Below the pieces are notes generated by a model. It had not been told where the DNA came from, did no database searches, and saw only the letters and a list, made by a program, of their open reading frames with translations. The translations under genes and the position numbers were made by a program. From Paracoccaceae bacterium (GTDB taxonomy: Bacteria > Pseudomonadota > Alphaproteobacteria > Rhodobacterales > Rhodobacteraceae): a stretch of 64,000 bases of DNA. Numbering within the stretch: position 1 is the stretch's first letter; each line of letters opens with the position of its first letter. Location: NCBI GenBank assembly GCA_002709405.1, contig PAQV01000062.1, positions 62,001 through 126,000 of the forward strand, read 5' to 3'. Positions 8,756 through 18,773 of the stretch are shown here, one piece after another.

Positions 8756-10888
8756 ATGGAAAGCATCCTCCTCTTCGCGCCCCTGGTCGGCGCCCTCATC
8801 TGCGGTTTCGGCTGGCCCGTGATCGGCGAAAAGGCCGCCCAGTGGACGGCCACGGGCCTGCTGTTCCTGTCGGCCTTCCTGTCGTGGATCGTGTTCTTCA
8901 CCTTCGACGGGGTGACCGAACAGATCACCATCATGCGCTGGATCGAAAGCGGCACGCTGTCGATCGACTGGATGATCCGGCTGGACCGGCTGACGGCGAT
9001 CATGCTGATCGTGATCACCACGGTCAGCTCGCTCGTGCACCTCTACAGCTTCGGCTACATGGCCCATGACGAGAACTTCCGCGACGACGAAAGCTATCGC
9101 CCGAGGTTCTTCGCCTACCTGTCCTTCTTCACCTTCACCATGCTGATGCTGGTGACGGCCGACAACCTGGCCCAGATGTTCTTTGGGTGGGAGGGCGTGG
9201 GCCTGGCGTCCTACCTGCTGATCGGCTTCTACTTCCGCAAACCCAGCGCCCACACGGCGGCGATGAAGGCCTTCGTGGTCAACCGCGTCGGCGATTTCGG
9301 CTTTGCGCTGGGGATCTTCGCCCTGTTCTTCCTGGTCGACAGCATCTCGTTCGACGACATCTTCGCCGCCGCGCCGACCCTGGCCGAAACCCAGATCTCG
9401 TTCCTGTGGGGCGAGTGGAACGCGGTCGAGGTCGTGGGCATCCTGCTGTTCATCGGGGCAATGGGCAAATCGGCCCAGCTGATCCTGCACACCTGGCTGC
9501 CGGACGCCATGGAAGGCCCGACCCCGGTGTCGGCCCTGATCCACGCGGCCACCATGGTCACGGCCGGGGTGTTCCTGGTCTGCCGGATGTCGCCGATCTA
9601 TGAATTCGCGCCGGGGGCCACCGGCTTCATCACCGTGCTGGGGGCGACGACGGCCTTCTTCGCGGCGACCATCGGCCTGGTGCAGACCGACATCAAGCGG
9701 GTCATCGCCTATTCGACCTGTTCGCAGCTGGGCTACATGTTCGTGGCCGCGGGCGTGGGCATGTACTCGGCGGCGATGTTCCACCTGTTCACGCACGCCT
9801 TCTTCAAGGCCCTGCTGTTCCTGGGCGCCGGGTCGGTCATCCATGCGATGCACCACGAACAGGACATGATGAACTATGGCGGGTTGCGCAAGAAGGTGCC
9901 CTGGACCTTCCGGGCGATGCTGGTGGGCACGCTGGCCATCACCGGCGTGGGCATTCCGCTGACGACGATCGGCTTTGCCGGGTTCCTCAGCAAGGACGCG
10001 ATCATCGAAAGCGCCTGGGCCGGTGGGTCGGGTTATGGCTTCTGGCTGCTGGTCATCGCGGCGGCCCTGACCAGCTTCTATTCCTGGCGGCTGATCTTCC
10101 TGACCTTCTACGGAGACCCGCGGGGCGACAAGCACGCCCATGAACATGCCCACGAAAGCCCGATGAACATGCTGGTGCCGCTTGGCGTGCTGTCCTTCGG
10201 GGCGATCTTCGCCGGCATGATCTGGTACGGCAACTTCTTCGGTCACGCCGACAAGGTCGGCAAGTTCTATGGCATCCCGGTCGCCGAGGCTGGCGCCCAT
10301 GCCGAGGCGGGCCACGGCGAAGACACGGCTCATGCGGATGAAGCCCATGGGGACGCGGCCCACGCCGAAGACACCCATGGCGAAGAGACCGCTGCCGCCG
10401 AAGGCGAGCATCACTATGCCTTCACCGGCGCGCCGGGCGAGGGGGCGTTGTACTTCGGCCCCGACAACCACGTGCTGGACGATGCCCATGCGGCGCCGAA
10501 ATGGGTGAAGGTGTCGCCCTTCATTGCCATGCTGCTGGGCTTCGGGCTGTCGTACCTGTTCTACATCGTGAACCCGGCGCTGCCCAAGCAACTGGCTGAA
10601 AACCAAAGACCGCTGTACCTGTTCCTCAAGAACAAGTGGTATTTCGATGAACTCTACGACGTGATCTTCATCAAGCCCGCCGTGGCCCTGGGCCGCCTTC
10701 TGTGGAAGGGCGGGGACGTGGGCATCATCAACGGCTTCCTGAACGGCATCGCCATGGGCGTGGTGCCCTTCTTCACCCGGCTGGCCGGGCGGGCGCAGTC
10801 GGGCTTCATCTTTACCTATGCCTTCGCGATGGTCATAGGCATGGCCCTGTTGATCACCTGGATGACGCTCGGCGGAGGAGCGCACTGA
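8756..10888 (+). CDS. nuoL: NADH-quinone oxidoreductase subunit L
   Basis: Distal proton-pumping antiporter-like subunit with the long lateral helix. Conserved blocks include [42 protein letters not shown] (catalytic Lys just upstream, in MGKSAQL), and [19 protein letters not shown]. At 710 aa it is longer than the E. coli protein. The excess is a His/Asp/Glu/Ala-rich loop: a HAHEHAHE cluster at about residues 458-466 and a second low-complexity stretch rich in HA and HG-ED units at about 512-556, before the C-terminal helix HL region ([10 protein letters not shown]). Its stop overlaps the nuoM start (TGATG). Confidence 0.96.
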   Translation: MESILLFAPLVGALICGFGWPVIGEKAAQWTATGLLFLSAFLSWIVFFTFDGVTEQITIMRWIESGTLSIDWMIRLDRLTAIMLIVITTVSSLVHLYSFGYMAHDENFRDDESYRPRFFAYLSFFTFTMLMLVTADNLAQMFFGWEGVGLASYLLIGFYFRKPSAHTAAMKAFVVNRVGDFGFALGIFALFFLVDSISFDDIFAAAPTLAETQISFLWGEWNAVEVVGILLFIGAMGKSAQLILHTWLPDAMEGPTPVSALIHAATMVTAGVFLVCRMSPIYEFAPGATGFITVLGATTAFFAATIGLVQTDIKRVIAYSTCSQLGYMFVAAGVGMYSAAMFHLFTHAFFKALLFLGAGSVIHAMHHEQDMMNYGGLRKKVPWTFRAMLVGTLAITGVGIPLTTIGFAGFLSKDAIIESAWAGGSGYGFWLLVIAAALTSFYSWRLIFLTFYGDPRGDKHAHEHAHESPMNMLVPLGVLSFGAIFAGMIWYGNFFGHADKVGKFYGIPVAEAGAHAEAGHGEDTAHADEAHGDAAHAEDTHGEETAAAEGEHHYAFTGAPGEGALYFGPDNHVLDDAHAAPKWVKVSPFIAMLLGFGLSYLFYIVNPALPKQLAENQRPLYLFLKNKWYFDELYDVIFIKPAVALGRLLWKGGDVGIINGFLNGIAMGVVPFFTRLAGRAQSGFIFTYAFAMVIGMALLITWMTLGGGAH

Positions 10889-12435
10889 TGGACAATCTCC
10901 TTTCCATTACCACTTTCATCCCCGCCGTTGCGGCCGTCATCCTGGCCCTGTTCCTGCGGGGCGATGACGAGGCGGCGCAGCAGAATGCGAAATGGGTGGC
11001 GCTGTTTGCCACCTCGGCCACCTTCATCGTCTCGCTGTTCATCCTCTTCGGCTTCGATGCCTCGGACACCGGGTTCCAGTTCGTGGAAGAGGGCGAATGG
11101 CTGCTAGGCCTGAACTACAAGATGGGCGTCGACGGGATTTCGGTGCTGTTCGTCCTGCTGACGACCTTCATCATGCCCCTGACCATCCTGGCCAGCTGGG
11201 ACGTGAAGGTCCGGGTCAAGGAATACATGATCGCCTTCCTGGCGCTTGAAACCCTGATGCTGGGCGTCTTCATGGCGCTGGACCTGGTCCTGTTCTACAT
11301 CTTCTTCGAGGCGGGCCTGATCCCGATGTTCCTGATCATCGGCATCTGGGGCGGCAAGGACCGAATTTACGCGTCGTTCAAGTTCTTCCTGTACACGTTC
11401 CTGGGCTCGGTCCTGATGCTGGTGGCCATGGTCGCCATGTATTCCGATGCGGGCACCGCCGACATCCCGACGCTGCTGACCCACGAATTCGCGTCGGAAA
11501 CCTTCTCGATCCTGGGGATCCAGGTCATCGGGGGCATGCAGACGCTGCTGTTCCTGGCGTTCTTCGCCAGTTTCGCGGTCAAGATGCCGATGTGGCCGGT
11601 CCACACCTGGTTGCCGGATGCTCACGTGCAGGCGCCGACCGCCGGGTCGGTCGTGCTGGCCGCAATCCTGCTGAAAATGGGTGGCTACGGCTTTCTGCGG
11701 TTTTCGCTGCCGATGTTCCCGGTGGGATCGGATGTGATGGCCACCTTCGTGCTGTGGCTGTCGGCGATCGCCATCGTCTACACCTCGCTGGTGGCGCTGG
11801 TGCAGGAGGACATGAAGAAGCTGATCGCCTATTCCTCGGTCGCGCACATGGGGTTCGTGACCATGGGGATCTTTGCGGCGAACCAGCAGGGCGTCGACGG
11901 GGCGATCTTCCAGATGCTGTCGCACGGCTTCATCTCGGCCGCGCTGTTCCTGTGCGTGGGCGTCATCTATGACCGGATGCACACGCGCGAGATCGACGCC
12001 TATGGCGGGCTGGTCAACCGCATGCCGGCCTATGCGCTGGTCTTCATGTTCTTCACCATGGGCAACGTGGGCCTGCCGGGCACCTCGGGGTTCATCGGGG
12101 AATTCCTGACCATGATGGGCGCCTTCCAGGTGAATACCTGGGTGACGGCCGTGGCCGCCTCGGGCGTGATCTTCTCGGCCGCCTATGCGCTGTGGCTTTA
12201 TCGCCGCGTGGTGTTCGGGGACCTGATCAAGGAAAGCCTGAAGACCATCCAGGACATGACCCCGCGCGAGCGCTGGATCTTTGCGCCGCTGATCGCCATG
12301 ACCCTGATCCTGGGGGTCTACCCTGCGCTGGTGACCGACGTGATCGGTCCCTCGACCGCGGCGCTGACCCATTCTGTCGACACTGCCCTGGCCGCCGCGG
12401 TGGATGCCGCCGGCCAAGTGGCCTCATCGCACTAA
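10888..12435 (+). CDS. nuoM: NADH-quinone oxidoreductase subunit M
   Basis: Antiporter-like proton-pumping subunit, 515 aa, with about fourteen hydrophobic helices. Signatures: the [18 protein letters not shown] region with the conserved membrane Glu, the [18 protein letters not shown] block with catalytic Lys and the broken-helix Pro, and [16 protein letters not shown] start it at the ATG sharing one base with the nuoL stop; the longer frame upstream lies in nuoL. Confidence 0.97.
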   Translation: MDNLLSITTFIPAVAAVILALFLRGDDEAAQQNAKWVALFATSATFIVSLFILFGFDASDTGFQFVEEGEWLLGLNYKMGVDGISVLFVLLTTFIMPLTILASWDVKVRVKEYMIAFLALETLMLGVFMALDLVLFYIFFEAGLIPMFLIIGIWGGKDRIYASFKFFLYTFLGSVLMLVAMVAMYSDAGTADIPTLLTHEFASETFSILGIQVIGGMQTLLFLAFFASFAVKMPMWPVHTWLPDAHVQAPTAGSVVLAAILLKMGGYGFLRFSLPMFPVGSDVMATFVLWLSAIAIVYTSLVALVQEDMKKLIAYSSVAHMGFVTMGIFAANQQGVDGAIFQMLSHGFISAALFLCVGVIYDRMHTREIDAYGGLVNRMPAYALVFMFFTMGNVGLPGTSGFIGEFLTMMGAFQVNTWVTAVAASGVIFSAAYALWLYRRVVFGDLIKESLKTIQDMTPRERWIFAPLIAMTLILGVYPALVTDVIGPSTAALTHSVDTALAAAVDAAGQVASSH

Positions 12436-12448
12436 GGAGCCGACACGG

Positions 12449-13900
12449 ATGTCCTCCATCTCAGCCGATCTGAACATCATCCTGCCCGAGATCATCCTGG
12501 CGCTCAGCGCCATGCTGGCCATGGTGGGGGCGGTCTATACCGGGAAGGATCGGCTGGCGCCGGGCCTGGTTTACGGGACGGCGGGGCTCATGCTGCTGCT
12601 GGCGGTCTGGATCGTCACCCGCAGCGACGGCGGCGCCCATGCCGGGTTCGGCGGCATGTTCCACGACGATGCCTTCTCGCGGTTTTCCAAGGTCGCCATC
12701 CTGGGCTCTGCCGCGGCCATCCTGATCATGAGCCAGGAATACCTGGCGCGGCGCGGCATGCTGCGGTTCGAATACCCGATCCTGGTGGCCCTGGCCGCCG
12801 TGGGCATGATGGTCATGGTCAGCGCGGGCGACCTGATGGCGCTTTACATGGGACTGGAACTGCAGTCCCTGGCGCTTTACGTGGTGGCCTCGCTGCGCCG
12901 TGACAGCCTGAAATCGACCGAGGCCGGGCTGAAGTACTTCGTCCTGGGCGCGCTCAGCTCGGGTCTGCTGCTGTATGGAGCCTCGTTGGTCTATGGCTAT
13001 TCCGGATCGACCCTGTTTTCGAACATCGTGGAAACCGCGCATAGCGGCGAGCTGCCGCTTGGCTTCCTCTTTGGTCTGGTCTTCGTGATTTCGGGCCTGG
13101 CGTTCAAGGTGTCGGCCGTGCCGTTCCACATGTGGACGCCCGACGTCTACGAAGGCGCACCGACGCCCATCACCGCCTTTTTTGCCACGGCCCCCAAGGT
13201 CGCGGCCATGGGCCTGTTCGCCCGTGTGCTGTTCGACGCCTTCGGAGGTGCCGTCGGCGACTGGCAGCAGGTCATCGCGGCCCTGTCGGTGGCGTCGATG
13301 TTCCTGGGGGCCATCGCGGCCATCGGCCAGACCAACATCAAGCGCCTGATGGCTTATTCCTCGATCGCTCACATGGGCTATGCGCTGATGGGGCTGGCCT
13401 CGGGGACCGAGTTCGGCGTGCAGGCGATGCTGGTCTACATGTCGATCTACGTGGCCATGAACGTCGGCACCTTCGCCTTCATCCTGATGATGGAAAAGGA
13501 CGGCCAGCCGGTTGTCGATACCCGGGCGCTGAACCTTTATGCCAGCCGCGAACCGGGGCGGGCGCTGGCCATGCTGATCCTGCTGTTCTCGCTGGCGGGC
13601 GTGCCGCCGATGCTGGGCTTTATCGGAAAGCTGTACGTGCTGCGCGCAGCGTACGAAGGCGGGTTGGCCTGGCTGGCCGTGGCGGGCGTGGTCGCGTCGG
13701 TCATCGGCGCGTTCTACTACCTGCGGATCGTCTACTTCATGTACTTCGGGTCGGACACCGGCGAAGAGCTGGACCGGAACGAGGCACCGATCCTGTCGGT
13801 CTTCCTGGCGGCGTCGGCTGCGGCCATGCTGCTGGGGATCGTGAACCTCTTCGGCATCGAAGGCGCGGCAGCGGCGGCGGCAGCAACGCTTGTCCATTGA
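12449..13900 (+). CDS. nuoN: NADH-quinone oxidoreductase subunit N
   Basis: Third antiporter-like subunit, 483 aa, starting after an AAGGAG site (12434-12439). Signatures: [14 protein letters not shown] with the membrane Glu, [36 protein letters not shown] with the conserved Lys, and [19 protein letters not shown]. It completes the H-N membrane arm. Its last 11 bases overlap the biotin ligase gene, so transcription probably continues into birA, coaX and rnj. Confidence 0.97.
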   Translation: MSSISADLNIILPEIILALSAMLAMVGAVYTGKDRLAPGLVYGTAGLMLLLAVWIVTRSDGGAHAGFGGMFHDDAFSRFSKVAILGSAAAILIMSQEYLARRGMLRFEYPILVALAAVGMMVMVSAGDLMALYMGLELQSLALYVVASLRRDSLKSTEAGLKYFVLGALSSGLLLYGASLVYGYSGSTLFSNIVETAHSGELPLGFLFGLVFVISGLAFKVSAVPFHMWTPDVYEGAPTPITAFFATAPKVAAMGLFARVLFDAFGGAVGDWQQVIAALSVASMFLGAIAAIGQTNIKRLMAYSSIAHMGYALMGLASGTEFGVQAMLVYMSIYVAMNVGTFAFILMMEKDGQPVVDTRALNLYASREPGRALAMLILLFSLAGVPPMLGFIGKLYVLRAAYEGGLAWLAVAGVVASVIGAFYYLRIVYFMYFGSDTGEELDRNEAPILSVFLAASAAAMLLGIVNLFGIEGAAAAAAATLVH

Positions 13901-14645
13901 GCTCTGGCCCCAGGGCTACGGCCGGCGGGTCCTGCCGTCGGTCGACAGTACGCTAAGCGAAGCGGCCCGGCTGGTTCCCACGCTGACCGGGCCGGAATGG
14001 ATCCTGGCGCTGGAGCAGACCACGGCCCGCGGGCGCCGCGGTCGGGCCTGGAAGAACCCCAAGGGCAATTTCGCCGCCACCCTGGCCCTGCGCCCGGCTG
14101 AGCCGCCGGGTGTGGCCGCCCTTCGGACCTTCGTGGCGTCGCTGGCCCTGTTCGATGCGGTGACGGATGTCACCGGCCGGTCGGACGGGCTGGCGCTGAA
14201 ATGGCCCAACGATGTGCTGCTAAACGGGGGCAAGCTGTCGGGCATGCTGCTGGAAAGCACGGGCCAGGGCGGCCAGCTCAGCCATCTGCTGATCGGCATC
14301 GGCGTGAACCTGGTCGCAGCACCGTCCCCGGACGAAGTCGAGCCCGGCGCGGTGCGGCCCGTGTCCATCCTGTCCGAGACCGGCGCGCGCGTGGACCCCG
14401 AGACCTTTTTGACCTACCTCGCCGCCGCTTATGCCCGGTATGAACGGCAGTTTACCGACTTTGGCTTTGCGCCCATTCGCGTGGCCTGGCTTGACCGCGC
14501 GGCCCGGCTGGGCGAAGTCATCACGGCCCGGACCACCACATCGGACACGACAGGCACCTTCGAGACGGTGGACGAGGCCGGCAATCTTGTCCTAAAGACC
14601 GTCCGTGGCCACGTGGCCATCCCGGCGGCGGACGTATTTTTCTGA
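13890..14645 (+). CDS. birA: Biotin--[acetyl-CoA-carboxylase] ligase, no DNA-binding domain
   Basis: Activates biotin to biotinyl-AMP and attaches it to the carboxylase carrier protein. The 251-aa enzyme lacks the N-terminal winged helix of E. coli BirA, so it is enzymatic only. Visible are the biotin-site segment [10 protein letters not shown], the adenylate-binding loop [29 protein letters not shown] with the catalytic Lys, and LLIGIGVNL. The start is a TTG inside the end of nuoN (11-base overlap); no ATG or GTG in this frame would keep the N-terminal strand. The nuoN-birA-coaX-rnj order is familiar from Rhodobacteraceae. Confidence 0.93.
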   Translation: MSIELWPQGYGRRVLPSVDSTLSEAARLVPTLTGPEWILALEQTTARGRRGRAWKNPKGNFAATLALRPAEPPGVAALRTFVASLALFDAVTDVTGRSDGLALKWPNDVLLNGGKLSGMLLESTGQGGQLSHLLIGIGVNLVAAPSPDEVEPGAVRPVSILSETGARVDPETFLTYLAAAYARYERQFTDFGFAPIRVAWLDRAARLGEVITARTTTSDTTGTFETVDEAGNLVLKTVRGHVAIPAADVFF

Positions 14646-14659
14646 ACAGGGAGGGGCGC

Positions 14660-15433
14660 ATGCTCCTGGCCATCGATTGCGGTAATACCAATACCGTGTT
14701 TTCCATCTGGGACGGGGATCAGTTCATCGCCACCTGGCGGACGGCCACGGACTGGAAGCGCACGGCTGACCAATATTATGTCTGGCTGTCGACCCTGATG
14801 GAATTCCAGAAGATCGAGGCCGACATCACTGATGTGATCGTGTCCTCGACGGTGCCGCGCGTGGTGTTCAACCTGCGGGTCCTGTCGGATCGATATTTCA
14901 ACACGCGGCCCTACGTGGTGGGCCGCCCCGATTGCTTGCTGCCCATCGACGTGCGTGTCGATGCGGGTACGGCCGTCGGCCCGGACCGGCTGGTCAACAC
15001 GGTGGCCGGTTTCGACAAGTTCGGCGGCAATATCATCGTGGTCGACTTCGGGACGGCCACGACCTTCGACGTGGTCGAGGAGGACGGGGCCTATGTCGGT
15101 GGGGTCATTGCCCCGGGCGTGAACCTCAGCCTCGAGGCCCTGCACCAGGCGGCGGCGGCCCTGCCGCATGTGGATATCTCGAAGCCCCAGCGCGTCGTGG
15201 GGACCAATACCGTGGCCTGCATGCAATCGGGGGTCTTCTGGGGCTATGTCGGGCTGGTCAAAGAGGTCTGCGCCCGCATCAAGGGCGAACGCGACAAGGA
15301 CATGCGGGTGATTTCGACAGGGGGTCTTGCGCCGCTGTTCCAGCAAAGCGTTGACCTCTTCGATGCCTTCGAAGACGATCTGACAATGCATGGATTGACT
15401 GTCATCCATAAGTACAACAAGGAAAAATCCTAA
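14660..15433 (+). CDS. coaX: Type III pantothenate kinase
   Basis: Catalyses the first step of coenzyme A synthesis. The 257-aa ASKHA-fold protein shows the phosphate-1 loop LAIDCGNTNTVF at the N-terminus, the GPDRLVN motif with the catalytic Asp, and VVDFGTATTFDVV (phosphate-2) followed by GGVIAPG. It follows a GGGAGG site 14 bp after birA. CoaX enzymes are not feedback-inhibited by CoA and require a monovalent cation (family knowledge). Confidence 0.95.
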   Translation: MLLAIDCGNTNTVFSIWDGDQFIATWRTATDWKRTADQYYVWLSTLMEFQKIEADITDVIVSSTVPRVVFNLRVLSDRYFNTRPYVVGRPDCLLPIDVRVDAGTAVGPDRLVNTVAGFDKFGGNIIVVDFGTATTFDVVEEDGAYVGGVIAPGVNLSLEALHQAAAALPHVDISKPQRVVGTNTVACMQSGVFWGYVGLVKEVCARIKGERDKDMRVISTGGLAPLFQQSVDLFDAFEDDLTMHGLTVIHKYNKEKS

Positions 15434-15436
15434 GTC

Positions 15437-17101
15437 ATGAGTGCAGAACGACTGATCTATCTCCCCCTGGGCGGGGCCGGCGAAATCGGCATGAATGCCT
15501 ATGTCTACGGCTATGGCCGGGCGGGAGAGGAGCGTCTGATCCTCGTGGATCTGGGGGTGGCCTTTCCCGACATGGACACGACGCCGGGGGTGGATCTGAT
15601 CCTGCCCGACATCGCCTGGCTGGCCGAGCGTGCCGACCGGCTGGAGGCCGTGTTCATCACCCATGCGCACGAGGACCACGTGGGCGCGGTGGCGCATCAC
15701 TACGAGGCCTTGCAGGCGCCGATCTATGCCCGGGCCTTCACCGGCAATATCGCGCGGCGCAAGATGGCCGAAAAGGGTCAGCCCGAAGACGCCGTTCACC
15801 TGGCCTCGGCTTGGCCGGAAAAGATCCAGGCTGGGCCGTTTTCCGTGGGCTTCCTGCCGGTGTCGCATTCGATTCCGGAAAGCGCCGCGCTGGTGATCGA
15901 CACGCCGGAAGGCCGGTTGATACACTCCGGCGATTTCAAGCTGGATACCAATCCGGTGGTGGGTGAGCCCTTTGACGCCGATCTTTGGGCAGAGGTGGCC
16001 TCGACCGGGGTGCGGGCCCTGATGTGCGACAGTACGAACGTGTTTTCGCCGCATCCCGGGCGGTCGGAATCCGAGGTCGGACCGGCCATCCAGGAGCTGG
16101 TGCAAAGCGCCGAGGGCATGGTGGTGGCAACCACCTTTGCCTCGAACGTGGCGCGCGTGAAGACCTTGGCCGAGGCGGGCACCCGGGCCGGCCGGTCCAT
16201 CGTTCTTTTGGGTCGGGCCATGCGCCGCATGGTCGAGGCGGCTGTCCAGACCGGGGTGCTGAGTGATTTTCCCTCGGTGGTCAGCCCCGAAGATGCCACC
16301 CAGATCCCGCGCGAGAACCTGATGTTGCTGGTGACCGGCAGCCAGGGCGAACGCCGCGCGGCGTCGGCCCAGCTGGCGCGCGGGAAGTACCTGGGGCTGG
16401 AGATGAAAGAGGGCGATATGTTCCTGTTCTCGTCCAAGACCATCCCGGGGAACGAGGCCGGCGTGATCCGGATCATCAACCAGTTCAGCGAAAAGGGCGT
16501 GGATGTCGTCGATGATTCGAGCGGCAAGTATCATGTCTCGGGCCATGCCAACCGGCCCGACCTGGAGCGGCTGCAGGACATCGTGAAGCCTCAGATGGTG
16601 ATCCCGATGCATGGTGAGCACCGGCACCTGAGGGAGCATGTGCGCCTGGCAGAGGCAAAGGGCCGCACCGGGATCATCGCGGTGAACGGGACGATGCTGA
16701 ACCTGAGCGGCAACGCACCGACGGTCGAGGAATATATCGACGTCACGCGGACTTACCTGGACGGGGCCGTGAAGATCGGGGCTCTGGACGGGATCGTGCG
16801 CGACCGGATCCGCATGGCGCTGAACGGGCTGGTGGTCGTGACGATGATCCTGGAGGACGACGATCCCCTGGGAGAGCCCTGGGTCGAATTGATGGGTCTG
16901 CCGGAGACCGGACGGTCCAAAGCGGCGTTGGCCGAGGTGCTGGAGGCCGATCTGGGCCAGGCCGTCGGGATGGCCGGGAACAAGACCCTGATGAACGACG
17001 ATGCCCTGGAAGAGCTGTTGCGCAAACAAGCGCGCAAAACGGCCCTGGACGAGATCGGGCGGAAGCCGGAGGTTGTTGTCGTGATCAGCCGATTGGGGTG
17101 A
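15437..17101 (+). CDS. rnj: Ribonuclease J
   Basis: The 554-aa metallo-beta-lactamase / beta-CASP nuclease shows the zinc motif THAHEDHVGA near residue 75, HSGDFKLD in the metallo-lactamase part, and the beta-CASP blocks CDSTNVF, TGSQGE and PMHGEHRHL (motif C His). This family performs 5'-to-3' exonuclease and endonuclease RNA turnover in many alphaproteobacteria. It starts 3 bp after coaX and ends the long plus-strand transcript; two stem-loops follow. Confidence 0.93.
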   Translation: MSAERLIYLPLGGAGEIGMNAYVYGYGRAGEERLILVDLGVAFPDMDTTPGVDLILPDIAWLAERADRLEAVFITHAHEDHVGAVAHHYEALQAPIYARAFTGNIARRKMAEKGQPEDAVHLASAWPEKIQAGPFSVGFLPVSHSIPESAALVIDTPEGRLIHSGDFKLDTNPVVGEPFDADLWAEVASTGVRALMCDSTNVFSPHPGRSESEVGPAIQELVQSAEGMVVATTFASNVARVKTLAEAGTRAGRSIVLLGRAMRRMVEAAVQTGVLSDFPSVVSPEDATQIPRENLMLLVTGSQGERRAASAQLARGKYLGLEMKEGDMFLFSSKTIPGNEAGVIRIINQFSEKGVDVVDDSSGKYHVSGHANRPDLERLQDIVKPQMVIPMHGEHRHLREHVRLAEAKGRTGIIAVNGTMLNLSGNAPTVEEYIDVTRTYLDGAVKIGALDGIVRDRIRMALNGLVVVTMILEDDDPLGEPWVELMGLPETGRSKAALAEVLEADLGQAVGMAGNKTLMNDDALEELLRKQARKTALDEIGRKPEVVVVISRLG

Positions 17102-17104
17102 TTT

Positions 17105-17133
17105 CGTAAGATGGGTGATTCACCCATCCTACG
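17105..17133. repeat. REP-like palindrome, copy 1
   Basis: Left arm 17105-17118 and right arm 17120-17133 form a 14-bp inverted repeat around a single central base, with one mismatch. The core GATGGGTG / CACCCATC plus flanking GTAGGATGGGTG (read on the minus strand) recurs at 59522-59546. It lies just after the RNase J stop. Confidence 0.75.
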
Positions 17134-17156
17134 CAAACGGCGCGGTACTAACGCAA

Positions 17157-17184
17157 AACGGCGGGGTCGAAAGGCCCCGCCGTT
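17157..17184. terminator. Stem-loop between convergent rnj and DEAD-box helicase genes
   Basis: A 10-bp perfect stem (AACGGCGGGG / CCCCGCCGTT) with an 8-base loop. Read on the minus strand it is followed by TTTTGCG, so it fits best as the terminator of the helicase gene; on the plus strand it is followed by GCTGTTTC and may serve rnj as well. Confidence 0.7.
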
Positions 17185-17208
17185 GCTGTTTCAGGTCTTT
17201 TCTGCGGG

Positions 17209-18594
17209 TCAGCTTGCCCGGCGTTCTTCAAAGCTCATCGCGATGAAGCTGGGCAGGTGATCGCCCATGCCGACCACCTTGCCGTGGTTCCCATGGTTCT
17301 GGTCATCGTTGCGGCTGCGGCCCGAACGGCTGCTGCGCGAACGCCCCGACGAGGGTTTGGACGTCTTCGGACGCGCGTTGTCGTTGTCCGGCTTTTCCGA
17401 CACTCCGACCTTGGGGCTGCTGGCCGGAGCTTCTGCTGGTTCGGCTTTGAGGGGGTTCTCGATACGCGGGATTTCCTTTTGGACCAGCTTTTCGATGGCC
17501 TCGAAGTACTTCTCGTCGCGGCTGGAGCAGATCATCACGGCCTTGCCGTCACGTCCCGCCCGGCCGGTTCGGCCGATCCGGTGCACGTAATCTTCGGAAT
17601 GCGAGGGCACGTCGTAGTTGAACACATGGCTCACGGACGGAATGTCGAGCCCACGTGCAGCAACGTCAGAGGCAACCAGGAACCGCAGCGTCTTTTCGCG
17701 GAACAGGTCCAGCGTCTTCATACGCTGGCTTTGTTCCAGATCGCCATGGATGGCCGCCGCATCATATCCGTATTTCTTCAACGATTTCGCTACGATATCC
17801 ACGTCCGACTTGCGGTTGCAGAAGATGATCGCATTGGTGCAGCTGTCGCCCTCGGCATCGACCAGCGCACGCAGCAGCCGGCGTTTCTCAGTGGCTTCGC
17901 GGTCACGGCGCGAGGCCTTGAACATGACCACTCCCTGTTCGATCGTCTCGGAGGTGGTGGCCTGGCGGGCGACCTCGATCCGTTCGGGGTTCGACAGGAA
18001 GGTATTGGTGATCCGCTCGATCTCGGGCGCCATCGTGGCGGAGAAGAACAGGGTCTGGCGCGTGAAGGGGGTCAGCGAGAAGATGCGTTCGATATCGGGA
18101 ATGAAGCCCATGTCGAGCATCCGGTCCGCTTCGTCGACAACCATGATCTGGACGCCCGTGAGCAGCAGTTTGCCCCGTTCGAAATGATCAAGCAGGCGGC
18201 CCGGGGTGGCGATCAGCACGTCCACGCCGCGGTCGATCAGCTGTTCCTGCTCCTTGAAGGACACGCCGCCGATCAGCAGGGCCTTCGTCAGTTTCAGGTG
18301 CTTGGTGTAGGTGTCGAAATTCTCGGCGACCTGGGCGGCCAGTTCGCGGGTCGGGCACAGCACCAGGCTGCGCGGCATCCGCGCCCGGGCTCGGCCACGG
18401 GCCAGCGCGGTGATCATCGGCAGGGTAAAGCTGGCGGTCTTGCCAGTGCCGGTCTGCGCGATGCCCAGCACGTCGCGGCCTTGCAGGGCAGGGGGGATGG
18501 CACCTGCCTGAATCGGCGTCGGCGTTTCATAGCCTGCCTCTTCAACAGCTTTCAGGACCTTGGGGTTGAGGTTCAGATCAGAAAATTTGGTCAT
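17209..18594 (-). CDS. DEAD-box ATP-dependent RNA helicase
   Basis: The 461-aa protein begins MTKFSDLNLNP; upstream codons in frame do not belong to the conserved domain. It has the Q motif (YETPTPIQ), Walker A AQTGTGKT, PTRELAAQV, the DEAD box VVDEADRML, SAT (FFSATM), then the second RecA domain with RGLDIPSV and HRIGRTGR. The C-terminal 80 residues are a Ser/Arg-rich tail with RSRSSRSGRSRND. Such RhlE/DeaD-type helicases help ribosome assembly and cold adaptation. A 7-bp hairpin directly precedes the start codon, so translation may be structure-controlled. Confidence 0.95.
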   Translation of the reverse strand: MTKFSDLNLNPKVLKAVEEAGYETPTPIQAGAIPPALQGRDVLGIAQTGTGKTASFTLPMITALARGRARARMPRSLVLCPTRELAAQVAENFDTYTKHLKLTKALLIGGVSFKEQEQLIDRGVDVLIATPGRLLDHFERGKLLLTGVQIMVVDEADRMLDMGFIPDIERIFSLTPFTRQTLFFSATMAPEIERITNTFLSNPERIEVARQATTSETIEQGVVMFKASRRDREATEKRRLLRALVDAEGDSCTNAIIFCNRKSDVDIVAKSLKKYGYDAAAIHGDLEQSQRMKTLDLFREKTLRFLVASDVAARGLDIPSVSHVFNYDVPSHSEDYVHRIGRTGRAGRDGKAVMICSSRDEKYFEAIEKLVQKEIPRIENPLKAEPAEAPASSPKVGVSEKPDNDNARPKTSKPSSGRSRSSRSGRSRNDDQNHGNHGKVVGMGDHLPSFIAMSFEERRAS

Positions 18595-18596
18595 GT

Positions 18597-18617
18597 GTGT
18601 CCGTATATTGCGGACAC
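18597..18617 (-). promoter_or_regulatory. Hairpin immediately 5' of the helicase start codon
   Basis: GTGTCCG (18597-18603) and CGGACAC (18611-18617) form a perfect 7-bp stem with a 7-base A/T-rich loop ending 2 bases before the ATG on the minus strand. No Shine-Dalgarno sequence is seen outside it, so the structure covers the ribosome landing site. Confidence 0.5.
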
Positions 18618-18773
18618 TGACTTGGCCCGCGCGTCGGTAAAGTGCGTCACCCGGATGGTTTTCCGCACCAGTTAACGTCTCGTCTTGGCGGCGCGCATAG
18701 CAATTTTTTGCGCTCCGGTCAAATGTCGTGACCTCATTCCGGGCAGTGTGGGGCCACAACTTTTAATCAAGGC

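Noticed and set aside
8210-10885. Long minus-strand frame opposite nuoL and nuoK
   Set aside because: It lies antiparallel to clearly conserved nuo genes; its product is low-complexity and His/Gln/Arg-rich, an artefact of GC-rich codon usage.
14429-17029. 866-codon minus-strand frame opposite coaX and RNase J
   Set aside because: Covers two well-identified genes on the other strand and has no recognisable motif.
17257-18675. 472-codon plus-strand frame opposite the DEAD-box helicase
   Set aside because: Opposite-strand shadow with no domain.
18595-18759. Extended N-terminus for the helicase
   Set aside because: The extra residues do not match the helicase family, and the hairpin and gap look untranslated.
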